Below, in pieces: positions 9,191 through 18,704 of a stretch of 64,000 nt of DNA (positions within the stretch are counted from its first letter, which is position 1; each line of letters begins with the position of its first letter). Source of the stretch: Flaviflexus equikiangi (lineage in GTDB: Bacteria; Actinomycetota; Actinomycetes; Actinomycetales; Actinomycetaceae). Under the pieces are notes generated by a model. That model was not told where the DNA came from, did not search any database, and was given only the letters and a program-made list of their open reading frames with translations. A program made the position numbers and the translations under genes. The stretch lies in the NCBI RefSeq assembly GCF_014069875.1, contig NZ_CP059676.1, positions 62,001 through 126,000 on the forward strand, read 5' to 3'.

Positions 9191-10312
9191 TTATCCGTCA
9201 CTGCCGGTCGAGCGCTCCGCAAGGATGAGGCACTCCATGTGGCCCGTGTGCGGGAACATATCGAAAAGCTGTGCACGGACGGCACGGAAACCCATCGTCC
9301 CCAGGTCGTCGGCCGCTGAGCGCAGGTTGCATGACGAGTAGAGGACGCGGTCGATGGGCGAGTCACGGATCCACTCCGCAAGATCACCGATCCCACGCCT
9401 GGGCGGGTTGACGATCAGGAGATCCGGGGCGGAATCCTGCTGCCGCGCCCACAACCCCGCGTCGGCTGCGATGAAGGTCGGTGGCCCGCCAGCCGCCCGC
9501 ACAGCATCCTCCGAGAGTTCAACGCCCCGCACGGTACGCCAGGGACGTGCGACCGACTTCGCGAACCCGCCGACGCCGCAGTACAGATCCCAGACTTCTT
9601 CCGGGTCCGTTTCGTCCACCCATGCGGCCGCAGTCGCGTAGAGAACACGGGTGATATCCGTATTCGTCTGGAAGAATCCCTGCGGCCGGAGTCTTAGATC
9701 GAGCGGCCCCAGGCTCATATCGAGAACATCGTCCCCATAGAGCGGAATCTCGGTGGGACCCTCCGGCAGTGCTACGTGATGCGGATGAATGTTCGCCGTC
9801 ACGACGTCGACGGGAAGCCTGTCGACCAGCCAGTCGAGATGAGCGAGCAGGGAGGGCACGAGTTCTTCTGTGCGTAGCACGAAACGGATCATGAGCCGAT
9901 CGATGGGACTGGCCGTGAGGATGATGGACTTCAGCTCTCCCATGCGGTCCGGAATCGAATAGGGGACGAGACCTGCCCGTGCGATAAACCGGGCGAGAGT
10001 CTCATGTGCGGCCGTGATGATCGGCGGATACAGCAGGCAGTCGCGCAAGTCCTGCCCACGACCATCGCCCACGATCCCGAGACGAGGGTGCTCCGGCGTG
10101 CCAGTGACGACGATCTTTGCCTTGTTGCGGAAGCCGAACTCTGCGCTTTCGACCGGTGCGAACCATTCGTCACAGGGGAGGGTCTCCTCCGCGCGGCGCT
10201 GCTTGAGGGCTACCTGCTCCCGGTACGGAACAGCGAGATGTGTGCATGAACGGCACAGCCCCGCGTTGAAATATCCGCAAGGTGTGAGGGGGAAGTGGTT
10301 GTCCGTTGCCAC
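9191..10312 (-). CDS. rlmC: 23S rRNA (uracil747-C5)-methyltransferase RlmC
   Basis: This 373-residue protein is an iron-sulfur RNA m5U methyltransferase of the RlmC/RlmD/TrmA group. The N-terminal cluster ligands are visible in CGYFNAGLCRSC (residues 12, 20, 23) with a fourth Cys in RDCLLYPP. SAM-binding motif I is WDLYCGVGGFAKSVA (about 236-250), motif IV is NPPRRGIGDL, and the catalytic Cys lies in LYSSCNLRS near 336. There is no TRAM domain, which favours RlmC over RlmD or TrmA. It would methylate 23S rRNA with SAM in the cytoplasm. It converges on the DUF4261 gene with about 30 bases between. Confidence 0.88.
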   Translation of the reverse strand: MATDNHFPLTPCGYFNAGLCRSCTHLAVPYREQVALKQRRAEETLPCDEWFAPVESAEFGFRNKAKIVVTGTPEHPRLGIVGDGRGQDLRDCLLYPPIITAAHETLARFIARAGLVPYSIPDRMGELKSIILTASPIDRLMIRFVLRTEELVPSLLAHLDWLVDRLPVDVVTANIHPHHVALPEGPTEIPLYGDDVLDMSLGPLDLRLRPQGFFQTNTDITRVLYATAAAWVDETDPEEVWDLYCGVGGFAKSVARPWRTVRGVELSEDAVRAAGGPPTFIAADAGLWARQQDSAPDLLIVNPPRRGIGDLAEWIRDSPIDRVLYSSCNLRSAADDLGTMGFRAVRAQLFDMFPHTGHMECLILAERSTGSDG

Positions 10313-10368
10313 CCCATCATCCTAGCGGACGGTGTGGGGGCGCAGGATCGCTCCCGCACCCCCTCCGC

Positions 10369-11955
10369 TCACGCTGTCGGGCCCGGGTCGCGCAGATTGC
10401 CGTCGGCGTCGAGGTGGCGGCCAGAGGCCGTCTTTGCCTCATCGACGTCCCACACGTCGGTGAGACGGACCGCCTGGTCGAACTCCTTATCGATTTCGGC
10501 CTGGATCTCGGCCGGGTAGGCGGTCTTCTTCGAGACGAGCCACGTGACGAGGAGAGCCGCGAAGAAGGCGGGAACCATCTCGTAGAGGTCGAAGATGCCG
10601 CCCGCGTCGATGTTGCCCCACACGAAGACGATGACGGCGCCGGTGATCATGCCCGCCATCGCACCCCGCGAGGTGAGTCCCTTCCAGAACAGCGCCAGGA
10701 TAACGATCGGGCCGAAGGAGGAGCCGAAGCCCGCCCAAGCGAAGCCGACGAGATCGAGGATCGTGTCGTTGGGGGAAATCGAGATCAGGGCTGCGACGAT
10801 TGCGGTCAGGAGAACGGCGAAGCGTCCCGCCATGACGCCGCTCTTCTGCGACATCTTCTTCCTGGTGATGCCGGAGTAGACGTCCTCGACGAGAGCAGAG
10901 GAGCTGACGAGGAGCTGGGAGGAGATGGTCGACATGATCGCGGCAAGAACAGCCGCGAGAATGAGGCCACCGATGAGGGGGTGGAAGAGGGCAGTCGTGA
11001 GCGCGATGAAGACCGTCTCCGGATCGGCAAGCGGGTTGGCGTCGGGGCGGAAGTAGGCGATGCCGACGATGGCAGTGAGAACCGCGCCGCCGACGGAGAT
11101 GATCATCCAGCTGATGCCGATGCGGCGACCGTAGATGGCGTCCTGGGGGTTGCGCAGCGCCATGAAGCGGACGATGATGTGTGGCTGGCCGACATAGCCC
11201 ATGCCCCATCCGATTGCGCCGAGAACGGCCATGATCGTCAGGCCGGCGAAGGGATCGAGTCCGTTGGCCAGCCCGGAGCCTTCAAGCGTTTGGCTGCCTA
11301 CGATGTCCGACACGTCGCCGACGCTGCCCACGTTGATCGTGGTCGCTATCGGGACGATGATCAGCGCCGCCATCATCAGCAGGCCCTGCGCCATATCCGT
11401 CCATGCCACCGCGATGAAGCCGCCCGCGAACGTGTAGAGGACAACGATGACGGCGACGAGGAGCATGCCCCAGATGTAGTCCCATCCGAAAGCGGACTCG
11501 AAGTATTTGCCGGAGGCGACGAGCTGGGCAGAGATGTAGAAGATGAAGAAGATGAGGGTGATGATTCCGGCGACGATCGTCAGGCCGCGTCCGGTGCCCT
11601 GGAGGCGCGCATTGAAGAACGACGGGATCGTGATCGAGTTGCGGGCGATCTCCGTGTAGGCGCGAAGCCTGGGGGCGATGAACTTCCAGTTCAGGTATTG
11701 GCCGATTGTCAGTCCGACCGCGATCCAGCCCTCGACGAGGCCAGCCGCGTAGATAGCGCCGGGCAGGCCCATGAGGAGCCAGCCCGACATGTCGGATGCT
11801 CCAGCGCTGAGCGCTGCCGGGATCGGGTGGAGGTTGCGCCCCGCGAGCATGTAGTCGTCGTAGTCTTTGGTTTTTCGGTAACCCCACCATCCGATGAGGA
11901 TCATGGCAATGAAATAGGCGACGAGTGCGATCGTCTGTCCGGTGAGCTGACTCAT
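10369..11955 (-). CDS. putP: Sodium/proline symporter PutP
   Basis: This 528-residue protein of the sodium:solute symporter family has about 13 membrane segments. The N-terminus with AYFIAMILIGWWGYRKT, then DYMLAGRNL and the ALSAGASDMSGWLLMGLPG stretch (about 50-70), is characteristic of PutP, where this region contributes to sodium and proline binding. It would import L-proline with Na+. The ribosome-binding site is GAAGGACAG just before ATG 11955. It lies just downstream of the glycine-betaine transporter genes on the same strand but is separated from them by a hairpin and about 236 bases, so it is probably its own transcription unit. Confidence 0.88.
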   Translation of the reverse strand: MSQLTGQTIALVAYFIAMILIGWWGYRKTKDYDDYMLAGRNLHPIPAALSAGASDMSGWLLMGLPGAIYAAGLVEGWIAVGLTIGQYLNWKFIAPRLRAYTEIARNSITIPSFFNARLQGTGRGLTIVAGIITLIFFIFYISAQLVASGKYFESAFGWDYIWGMLLVAVIVVLYTFAGGFIAVAWTDMAQGLLMMAALIIVPIATTINVGSVGDVSDIVGSQTLEGSGLANGLDPFAGLTIMAVLGAIGWGMGYVGQPHIIVRFMALRNPQDAIYGRRIGISWMIISVGGAVLTAIVGIAYFRPDANPLADPETVFIALTTALFHPLIGGLILAAVLAAIMSTISSQLLVSSSALVEDVYSGITRKKMSQKSGVMAGRFAVLLTAIVAALISISPNDTILDLVGFAWAGFGSSFGPIVILALFWKGLTSRGAMAGMITGAVIVFVWGNIDAGGIFDLYEMVPAFFAALLVTWLVSKKTAYPAEIQAEIDKEFDQAVRLTDVWDVDEAKTASGRHLDADGNLRDPGPTA

Positions 11956-12150
11956 GACTGTCCTTCCCCGGCGCGGCGGCGCCGAGTGGTTGTTCTCCCG
12001 GGATTCGTATCACCATCGCAAGAACACACCCACAGGAGAGATCTGCACCACTTTCTTGATATCGAGATAGTAACGGACTGAGGGGCGCCATGGGGAGCTT
12101 TTATCCAGTTGTGGCCGTTTGTTCGAGGTTTGCGGTGGTTCGGAGACGAC

Positions 12151-12178
12151 AGTGGGGGCCGCCGAAGCGACCCCCACC
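12151..12178 (-). terminator. Hairpin after the glycine-betaine binding-protein gene
   Basis: GTGGGGG at 12152-12158 pairs with CCCCCAC at 12171-12177 around a partly self-pairing GC-rich loop. It lies 14 bases past the stop of the binding-protein gene. No strong T-run follows, so the strength of termination is uncertain. Confidence 0.55.
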
Positions 12179-12191
12179 GCTCTGGTGCGAG

Positions 12192-13091
12192 TTATTCGAC
12201 CGTGAGGCGTTCGCGCACCTCAGGGTTCTCATCGAGCCATTCCGCGACGGTCTCAGCATTGTCGCGATCGGCATTCTCGTTGAGGACGTAGTTCTCAACG
12301 GCGGAGAGCTCCTCATCGGAGATCTCGAAGGACGAGAACATGGCGGCGATCTCAGGGTAGTCGTCGGAGAAGCCGGAACGACCGAAGGACTTGATGTCCT
12401 CAGCATCGCCGTACGCACCCTCGGGATCCTCGAGGTCACGGATATCGTAGGCGCCGTACGCCCAGTGCGGGGACCAGAGGGTGACAACAATATTGCGCCC
12501 CTCCTTCATCGCACCATCAAGTTCGGCCAGCATCGCGGCAGTCGAGGAGATCTTGAAGTCCATGCCCTCAAGCCCGTAGGTGGGCATAACCTCGTCGCGG
12601 GTGATCCGGGTCAGCCCCGCCCCGCCATCGATGCCGATGATCTCGTTGTTGAACTCATCAGCGGCGTCCGCGAGCTCGTCGATCGACTGGATGGGAGCAT
12701 CGTTGTTGACGGCCAGAGCAAGCTTCGCATCCGAATACCAGGTGCCCAGATCCTCGATGTCGTCCTCGTAGCTCTCCAGGTATTCCGAGTGCGTGACGGG
12801 CAGCCACACGTCGAGGAGAAGGTCGATATCCCCGCTCGCGAGGCCGGTGAAGATGACGCCGATGTCGGCGTTCGTCAGGGTGACATCGTAACCCTGCTCG
12901 TCGAGAGCGATCTTGGCCATGTGGGAGACGACGACGCCCTCGTCCCATCCGGCAGGGACGCCGATTTCGATCTCTTTCGTCACCTCGGCGTCACCTGTCG
13001 TCTCTGTCTCTTCGCTCTCGCTGCCACAGGCGGCGAGGAGCGTCAGTGCGACGGCGGCAGAGAATGCCACGCTTCGTGTCTTGCGAGTCAT
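12192..13091 (-). CDS. proX: Glycine betaine ABC transporter substrate-binding lipoprotein
   Basis: This 299-residue protein starts at ATG 13091 with GGAAG before it. It has a signal sequence with lipobox LAAC (about residues 18-21), so it is anchored to the outer face of the membrane. The mature part fits the ProX/OpuAC type II binding proteins: VPAGWDEGVVVSHMAK near 47, LLLDVWLPVTHSEYL near 95 and LWSPHWAYGAYDI near 207. The Trp residues in these motifs are of the kind that cage quaternary ammonium groups. It follows the ATPase and permease genes and is the third gene of the uptake operon. Choline or carnitine specificity cannot be excluded. Confidence 0.87.
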   Translation of the reverse strand: MTRKTRSVAFSAAVALTLLAACGSESEETETTGDAEVTKEIEIGVPAGWDEGVVVSHMAKIALDEQGYDVTLTNADIGVIFTGLASGDIDLLLDVWLPVTHSEYLESYEDDIEDLGTWYSDAKLALAVNNDAPIQSIDELADAADEFNNEIIGIDGGAGLTRITRDEVMPTYGLEGMDFKISSTAAMLAELDGAMKEGRNIVVTLWSPHWAYGAYDIRDLEDPEGAYGDAEDIKSFGRSGFSDDYPEIAAMFSSFEISDEELSAVENYVLNENADRDNAETVAEWLDENPEVRERLTVE

Positions 13092-13160
13092 GTGTCTTCC
13101 TTCTGTTGTGTGTCGATGCTGGCTTCCGGGTCCGGCAGCCATAGGCACTTTCTGGGATTC

Positions 13161-14168
13161 TTACTGGGTGAGCTGGTCTCGTTTCGACATGCCGAACGCG
13201 GAGGTCACGCGATCGAGGTACATGGCGAGAATGACAACGGACAGTCCTGATTCCGCGCCGAGGGAGATATTGACCTGGGTGACTGACGTGTAGACGTCAG
13301 CACCGAGACCGCCCGCGCCGACCATGCCCGCGATGACAACCATGGAGAGAGCGAGCATGATGACCTGGTTGACGCCGCCCATGATGTTCTGTCGGGCGAG
13401 CGGGAGCTGGATCTGCGCGAGGATCCGGGCGGGGTGAGCGCCGAAGGCGTGTGCCGCTTCAACAACCTCCCGATCGACCTGTTTGATGCCGAGTTCGGTG
13501 AACCGCACGGCGGGAGCGATGGAGAAGAGGATGGTTGCGACGATGCCGGGAACGACACCGATCCTGAACAGGACGACGAACGGAATGAGATAGACAAAGG
13601 CCGGCATCGTCTGCAGGAAGTCGAGCACCGGACGGACGATCGCGGAGGCAGTGCGGCTCTTCGCTGCCAGGATGCCGAGCGGAATACCGATGGCGATGGC
13701 AATGATCGAGGCGACAAGGACAAGGGCGAACGAGGACATGGCGTTCGACCATTGGCCCACGCCGTAGATGATGAGGAAGCCGAGAAGCGAACCGACGGCA
13801 AGCTTCCAGCCCTTGACGGCGAAGGCGACAAACGTCAGCAGCGCCATGATCGTCCAGACGGGAAGATCATCCGCCACACTCTCCGGAGGGGTGAGGAACC
13901 ATTGGCTGAGAATGAAGGCCAGCGCGAAGGCGCCGGCACCACCCAACCCGGCCTTCCATCCCTTCCACAGCGTGATCGCAAGCGTGACGATCACGGCGAT
14001 CGACAGGAAATCGGGCGTGAGGAGGAAGTTCTCGAGGAACGTGTAGAGCGGCATGAGGATGTCGCCAGAGATCCAATCGAAGACACCCTTAAGGTTGCCC
14101 GTCATCCAGTCGACTGCGGACTTCGCCCAGTCGCCTAGCGGGATCTCGAACAGAAGACCATCGGCCAT
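13161..14168 (-). CDS. proW: Glycine betaine/proline ABC transporter permease
   Basis: This 335-residue membrane protein has about 7-8 hydrophobic segments. The C-terminal half carries the binding-protein-dependent transport permease domain, with the coupling EAAxxxG-like loop VEAAHAFGAHPARILAQIQLP (about 236-256), which contacts the ATPase. The N-terminal region DWMTGNLKGVFDWISGDI is typical of ProW/OpuAB. It would form the channel for osmoprotectant import. Its ATG overlaps the stop of the upstream ATPase gene (TGATG at 14168), so the two are translationally coupled. Confidence 0.87.
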   Translation of the reverse strand: MADGLLFEIPLGDWAKSAVDWMTGNLKGVFDWISGDILMPLYTFLENFLLTPDFLSIAVIVTLAITLWKGWKAGLGGAGAFALAFILSQWFLTPPESVADDLPVWTIMALLTFVAFAVKGWKLAVGSLLGFLIIYGVGQWSNAMSSFALVLVASIIAIAIGIPLGILAAKSRTASAIVRPVLDFLQTMPAFVYLIPFVVLFRIGVVPGIVATILFSIAPAVRFTELGIKQVDREVVEAAHAFGAHPARILAQIQLPLARQNIMGGVNQVIMLALSMVVIAGMVGAGGLGADVYTSVTQVNISLGAESGLSVVILAMYLDRVTSAFGMSKRDQLTQ

Positions 14169-15463
14169 CAGAAACTCTCCTCTGCAGTCGTCTCGGCTAT
14201 CGCCGGCATCTCACCCGTCGTGGCGGCCGCTGACGGCGCGCTCGCGGCAGATGCTGCACTCAGATCCACCGGCATCACCACGTCTTCCTGCCCAAGTGCA
14301 CGCAGAAGCGTGACGTTGGGGATGACTCCGAGAAGACGGTTGTCGTCCGAGACGACGGGGACCGTCAACTGGTCGCTGGCGGCAGGTGCAACAACCTGGT
14401 TGAGCGGAGTATCCGGTCCCACCCCGGGATGAGAGGGGTGGATGAGGCCCTCGATCGATGTCAGTCTCGGATTCCGGCGCAGTGCGCGAAGGATCTCTTC
14501 GACATAGACGCAGCCGAGCAGGTTGCGGGATCCACCATCGGTCACCCAGCCGCCCGGAGCGTCGATCTCCTCCAGCTTCTTGAGGACGACGTTCGGACCA
14601 TCGCCCCGGTAGAGACGAGTCAGGGGCTTGACCATGATCGAGGAGGCTGTGATCACGCGGGACCGGTCGACGTCCTGGACGAATCGCTCGATGTAGTCGT
14701 TGGACGGGTTCGTGAGAATCTCTTCGGCCGTACCGATCTGGTCGACGGATCCGTTCCTCATCACCGCAATCCGATTGCCGACGAACATGGCTTCGTTGAG
14801 GTCGTGGGTGATGAAGATGATGGTGCGCCGCTTCACCTCCTGGATCTCCAGGAGAAGCTCCTGCATGTCCCGCCGGATCAGCGGGTCGAGAGCGGAGAAC
14901 GCCTCGTCCATGAGCAGGATCGGAGCATCAGCGGTCAGTGCCCGGGCCAGGCCTACGCGCTGCTGCATGCCGCCGGACAGTTCGGAGGGATAGCTGTTCT
15001 CCCAACCCTCCAAACCCGTTGTCTTGAGCGACTCGGCGGCGCGCTCCAGGCGCTCCTTCTTCGCTACGCCGGCAATCTCGAGGGGGTAGGCGGCATTGTC
15101 GATCACAGTGCGGTGGGGCAGGAGTGCGAAATGCTGGAAGACCATCGACATGGAATCCGCACGCAGGGCGCGAATCGCAGACTGCGACATTGCCGTGATC
15201 TCGTCATCGCCGATGAAGATCTTTCCGCCTGTGGCCGGCCCGAGGGCGTTGAGGGTCCGCAGGAGTGTTGACTTCCCGGACCCGGATAGGCCCATGACGA
15301 CGAAGATCTCACCGGGATCGACCGTGAAGCTCACATTGTTGACTGCGACTGTGACGTCGTCGGGAAGCTGGTCAAGGCTCGCTCCGCTCTGGAGCATCTT
15401 CGTCGCCTTGGCACCGTCCTTCCCGAAAACCTTGTAGACGTTCTCGCACCGGAGACCCTTCAT
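14168..15463 (-). CDS. proV: Glycine betaine/proline ABC transporter ATP-binding protein with CBS domains
   Basis: This 431-residue protein has a complete ABC ATPase domain: Walker A GLSGSGKST (about residues 58-66), signature LSGGMQQRVGLARAL (about 164-178), Walker B ILLMDEAFSALDP (about 184-196) and the switch His in ITHD. The QSGASLDQL region before Walker A and a C-terminal region (about 285-410) with two CBS-like units are typical of ProV/OpuAA. In OpuA the CBS pair senses ionic strength, so osmotic gating is a reasonable inference. It is the first gene of the operon, with GGAAG 3-4 bases before ATG 15463. The last 25 residues are an Ala/Ser/Thr-rich tail. Confidence 0.88.
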   Translation of the reverse strand: MKGLRCENVYKVFGKDGAKATKMLQSGASLDQLPDDVTVAVNNVSFTVDPGEIFVVMGLSGSGKSTLLRTLNALGPATGGKIFIGDDEITAMSQSAIRALRADSMSMVFQHFALLPHRTVIDNAAYPLEIAGVAKKERLERAAESLKTTGLEGWENSYPSELSGGMQQRVGLARALTADAPILLMDEAFSALDPLIRRDMQELLLEIQEVKRRTIIFITHDLNEAMFVGNRIAVMRNGSVDQIGTAEEILTNPSNDYIERFVQDVDRSRVITASSIMVKPLTRLYRGDGPNVVLKKLEEIDAPGGWVTDGGSRNLLGCVYVEEILRALRRNPRLTSIEGLIHPSHPGVGPDTPLNQVVAPAASDQLTVPVVSDDNRLLGVIPNVTLLRALGQEDVVMPVDLSAASAASAPSAAATTGEMPAIAETTAEESF

Positions 15464-15933
15464 CTACTTCCTTACTCTTCCGCTCAAAACTCGTCGTGTG
15501 CTTTTACTTGTTCGTGAACTGCGGCACACGAATGACATACTTTGCAGGCAATTACCAGACTTCCAGGGTTTCCACAGGCCCTCAAATAACGATCCGATAA
15601 CGCGATGGCGTGATTGTGGGAGAGAGGCGCGAATTGGCGGGAATCGCACGGTGACGGCTCGGCGCGGGCTGTTGCCGAATTGTGACCCACCAGACTCATT
15701 ATTCCGTATATTCTGAGAAATATGCATAAATGATTCGTTTGGTCCCGTGCTTAGGGCCCGTCCCGGCCGGCATGTGTGCGCCACTGAGCCAAGAAAACTG
15801 AGATCCTATCGGTTCGCGGCCCAAAGCGCCACGTATGATATGCAAAAGTTATGAAGATGAGATGTTCGTCGGCGTGCTGATCGCCGCAAGTATGGTCTCG
15901 TCAAGGAAGCGTCGAGTTTTTCCCAGGGGATGC
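15464..15933. other. Intergenic region upstream of the glycine-betaine operon
   Basis: About 470 bases without a convincing gene. It must hold the promoter of the proVWX operon. An AT-rich patch at about 15695-15735 is the most promoter-like part, but no clear -10/-35 pair could be assigned. A possible 106-residue minus-strand reading frame here has no ribosome-binding site and no family-like features and was not accepted. Confidence 0.4.
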
Positions 15934-15962
15934 AAAAAGTCCGGCACCAGTGGTGCCGGACT
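15934..15962 (-). terminator. Rho-independent terminator of the tRNA-Arg gene
   Basis: On the minus strand AGTCCGGCACC pairs with GGTGCCGGACT (arms 15938-15948 and 15952-15962) around a three-base loop and is followed by a run of T (complement of AAAAA at 15934-15938). It lies 6 bases past the 3' end of the tRNA. Confidence 0.88.
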
Positions 15963-15967
15963 CGCTG

Positions 15968-16040
15968 CGCGCCCGGAGGGATTCGAACCCCCAACCTTCT
16001 GATCCGTAGTCAGATGCTCTATCCGTTGAGCTACGGGCGC
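15968..16040 (-). tRNA. tRNA-Arg (ACG)
   Basis: A 73-base cloverleaf can be read: acceptor stem GCGCCCG/CGGGCGC, D arm with AGCTCAACGGATAGAGC, anticodon stem-loop TCTGA-CTACGGA-TCAGA giving anticodon ACG, and T arm GGGGTTCGAATCCCT. The 3' CCA is not encoded. Anticodon A34 would be edited to inosine by TadA, encoded at 40119-40586. Confidence 0.95.
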
Positions 16041-16136
16041 CAGTCGCTTGGACGTCATTTATCATAACGCGATTTCATGCCGGGACGCGAATCTGGATTG
16101 CATGAGAGCCGTCACGATTTAGACGCGTACAGCAAA

Positions 16137-17415
16137 CTAGCCGATAGCCGACAGCGCCTTCGCGAGGCGGGGGCGGACCGGAGTCTCCCACGTTCCGACA
16201 AGCTCCTCGACGTCTCCCTTGAACTGGCGCTTGAAGTGGAGAACCCCAGCATCGGAGGCGTCATCGGTGAAGATGCCGGTGATGCCGAACGTGTTGTACC
16301 GGTCAATACCGTTGGCGCTCGCCCACTCGAGCATTGCACGGTGGACGAGATAGATGCCGTAATACGACTGGTACTCACGGTAGGAGCCTGACAGCAGGTA
16401 GACGAGCTCGTTGGGGCATGCGATGAAGAGCGATCCGGCGAGGACGATCTCGTTGCCGGCACGATCGCGGTGTTCGCGGGTCTCAGCGGCACGCCGGCCG
16501 AGCACATTGAGGCGTTCCTGTGCCTCATTGCGGGCGGTTCGCTGCTTCTTCGCGAGATTCTTCCCCTCGCCGGCCAGGGCCTTCTCCTGCTCATCGATCC
16601 TGGCGATCGTGGCCGAAAGCTCCGCGGACTCCGCCGCGATTCCCGCAAGATAGTCATCGCAGTTGAGAACCGCGACCGGGGCGAACACGTTCTCCGGCTC
16701 CACCCGCTTCATGCCCTGGTAGAACGCCATTGCATGGTTCGAGATCTCCTGCATCTCAGACCGGTCTGCCGTGTGGGACAGGATGTCGTTGAGGATATGG
16801 AACTCGTCCGCCTCGAGGAATCTCACCTCGACACCGGGCGTCCCCCGCACGGTTGAAGCCCGTCCGGACCACCTGTCCGACAGACTTCGTCACGTCCGCG
16901 AAGGTCATGCCCGAAATGTCTTTCGTGTAGAAGAAACGCGCCTGGATGTCAGCTGACTCGTAGAACTCGCGGCGGAGACGACTGATCCCCAGCTCCGCCA
17001 TCGTCGCCGCAAACACGTCAGCCACCGGATTATCGGCCACGGGCGTGATGTCCTCGTAGAACCGCTCGGCAAGGAGCGGGTTGAAGCGCAGCGCCACCAT
17101 CGCCCGATCCTTCTTCAAGTAGGAGATGAGATGGTCGAAGAAGAAGCGGACAAGGTCTGGCCGGGAATAATCCATGACGGGCCCGTATGCGATGTTGGCG
17201 CGCTTGAAGACTTTCTTCCACGGCTGGTAACGGACGAGCGCCGCGGCGACCACGCGCTCCTCCCCGTCGATGGTCTCGACAACGCCCACCTCGTGGATTT
17301 CCGTGCCTTCGCTGCGCCGCTCCGCGGCGTAGCCGGGGAGCTGGGGGAACAGTACTCGTTCCTGATCGTGTACGAAGCGGGCGTAAGCGGACTGGGAGAG
17401 TCGGGTGAATCGCAT
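16137..17415 (-). pseudogene. FemAB/MurM-family peptidoglycan bridge aminoacyltransferase, frameshifted
   Basis: Two minus-strand reading frames (from ATG 17415, and ending at 16137) together give one FemAB-family protein. The first frame reads through FVHDQERVLFPQ, GPVMDY and KSVGQVVRTGFNRAG (about residue 190) and then becomes unrelated sequence. The other frame continues with GTPGVEVRFLEADEF and the family's coiled-coil and GNAT-like second half. The break is a run of five G on the minus strand (16842-16846); with four G the frame is restored and gives about 425 residues, normal for the family. FemAB enzymes use aminoacyl-tRNA to add amino acids to the peptide stem of lipid II. It lies 32 bases downstream of the ATP-grasp gene. 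A real mutation, a phase-variable tract or a sequencing error are all possible. Confidence 0.8.
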
Positions 17416-17447
17416 GCACCTATTGTGCCCTCTGCGGGCGGGGCAAC

Positions 17448-18704
17448 CTAGAAGGCGGTGTCAGAGGGCGTCGGATAAGACGAGATGAGAGCCCGCAGCT
17501 GGTTCGCATCGGCCGCATAGCGGTAGGCGAAACGCTTGATGTTGGGATCCCTGCGATAGGAGAGGGGATGGACGGGGGGTCGGCGGATCATGAGCCGCAG
17601 AAGGTGAGTGCGCAGTGCCCTGTCGCGGACCCAGCGGAGTATCGCCAGGGGCGGGACGAACGCATAGATCCCCTCACGCGTGCCGACTCGCGGGGATAGC
17701 GCGACACCGTCGACGAAGTCCGCCACCATCGCACGAGCAAGGTTCACCCCGCCAACAGCAGTGAAATACGAACCCCGTCCCCAGCGGGGATTGACGTCGA
17801 GGACATGGGGTTCACCGGTGCGGGAATCGATCTTGATATCGATCGAGAAGAAACCGCGCAGCCCGAGTGAGGTGACGACCTGTGAGGCAATCTCGCGAAG
17901 ATCTGGCCGATCGGTGACGTGGATGATCCCGGCGTTGCCGATAAAAGATGACTGATGGAGTCCAAGGACCTGCCGCCCCATGGCTACGGCCGTGACCGTG
18001 CCCGCTGCATCGACATAGCCGGAGGCGATCCACGAGTAGGTGTCATCTCCGACGACCATGTCCTGGACGAGCATCGAGCCAGTAAAGCCCGCGTTCGCGA
18101 TCGCCGACAAGATGGCGAGAGCATCATCGGCAGACGCGGCGGAATAGACCTTCTTCTGCCCCGCGAAGCGAAGCCTGCCGAACGCCATCCCACCATCCTT
18201 CGGCTTAATGACAGCGGGGAAGGTGATCGGCTGGAGGAGCTCCTGCCAGGACGCATCCGGATCCGATAGGTCGATGTCGACTGTTGTGATGGTCGGCAGT
18301 CCGAGAGATTCACACAGACTGTTGAGGACGGCCTTGTCCGAGGCTCGTTCCACGATCTCTGTCGACGCCAGCGGAATGATGTAGCCAGCCTCCGTCAACG
18401 TCTCCCGGTGCCGGAGGACGAGGTCGACATCGCGATCCATGAAGGGCATGAGGATGGGAGTGCGGTCCGTGTCGGCGATCTTCAGAAGAGTCGAGACCAT
18501 GAGCTCGTCGTCGAGCGTGCCGCCTTCGCCGACATAGACATTGTCGATGATGCTCGAATAGGAGATCGAGCCGCGAGACTGGCCCGAGACCGTCACCGAT
18601 CGGCATCCGAAAGCCTCGTGGAACATCCGTGCGCACGAATACGTGCCGACATCGGTGCCGAGAAGGACGGGCATGAGCTCGGGACGAGGTGTCGATGAAA
18701 CCAT
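17448..18704 (-). CDS. ATP-grasp carboxylate-amine ligase (D-aspartate-ligase-like)
   Basis: This 418-residue soluble protein has the ATP-grasp fold: a first domain with LGTDVGTYSCARMFHEAF, an ASDKAVLNSLCESLGLP segment (about 140-158), PAVIKPKDGGMAFGR (about 187-201) for nucleotide binding, and metal ligands in GFFSIDIKID...VLDVNPRWGRG (about 291-316). It resembles the carboxylate-amine ligases of Gram-positive bacteria that include D-aspartate ligase (Asl), which adds D-Asp to the stem peptide. The adjacent FemAB gene on the same strand supports a cell-wall cross-bridge role. The substrate is inference. ATG 18704 gives normal family length; ATG at residue 11 is an alternative. Confidence 0.8.
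   Translation of the reverse strand: MVSSTPRPELMPVLLGTDVGTYSCARMFHEAFGCRSVTVSGQSRGSISYSSIIDNVYVGEGGTLDDELMVSTLLKIADTDRTPILMPFMDRDVDLVLRHRETLTEAGYIIPLASTEIVERASDKAVLNSLCESLGLPTITTVDIDLSDPDASWQELLQPITFPAVIKPKDGGMAFGRLRFAGQKKVYSAASADDALAILSAIANAGFTGSMLVQDMVVGDDTYSWIASGYVDAAGTVTAVAMGRQVLGLHQSSFIGNAGIIHVTDRPDLREIASQVVTSLGLRGFFSIDIKIDSRTGEPHVLDVNPRWGRGSYFTAVGGVNLARAMVADFVDGVALSPRVGTREGIYAFVPPLAILRWVRDRALRTHLLRLMIRRPPVHPLSYRRDPNIKRFAYRYAADANQLRALISSYPTPSDTAF

Noticed and set aside
10306-12081. 591-residue plus-strand reading frame
   Set aside because: It is antisense to putP, which has full family motifs and a ribosome-binding site; the frame is charge-biased with no domain.
15464-15784. 106-residue minus-strand frame upstream of proV
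   Set aside because: No ribosome-binding site, no family-like features, composition unlike nearby proteins; more likely promoter and leader sequence.
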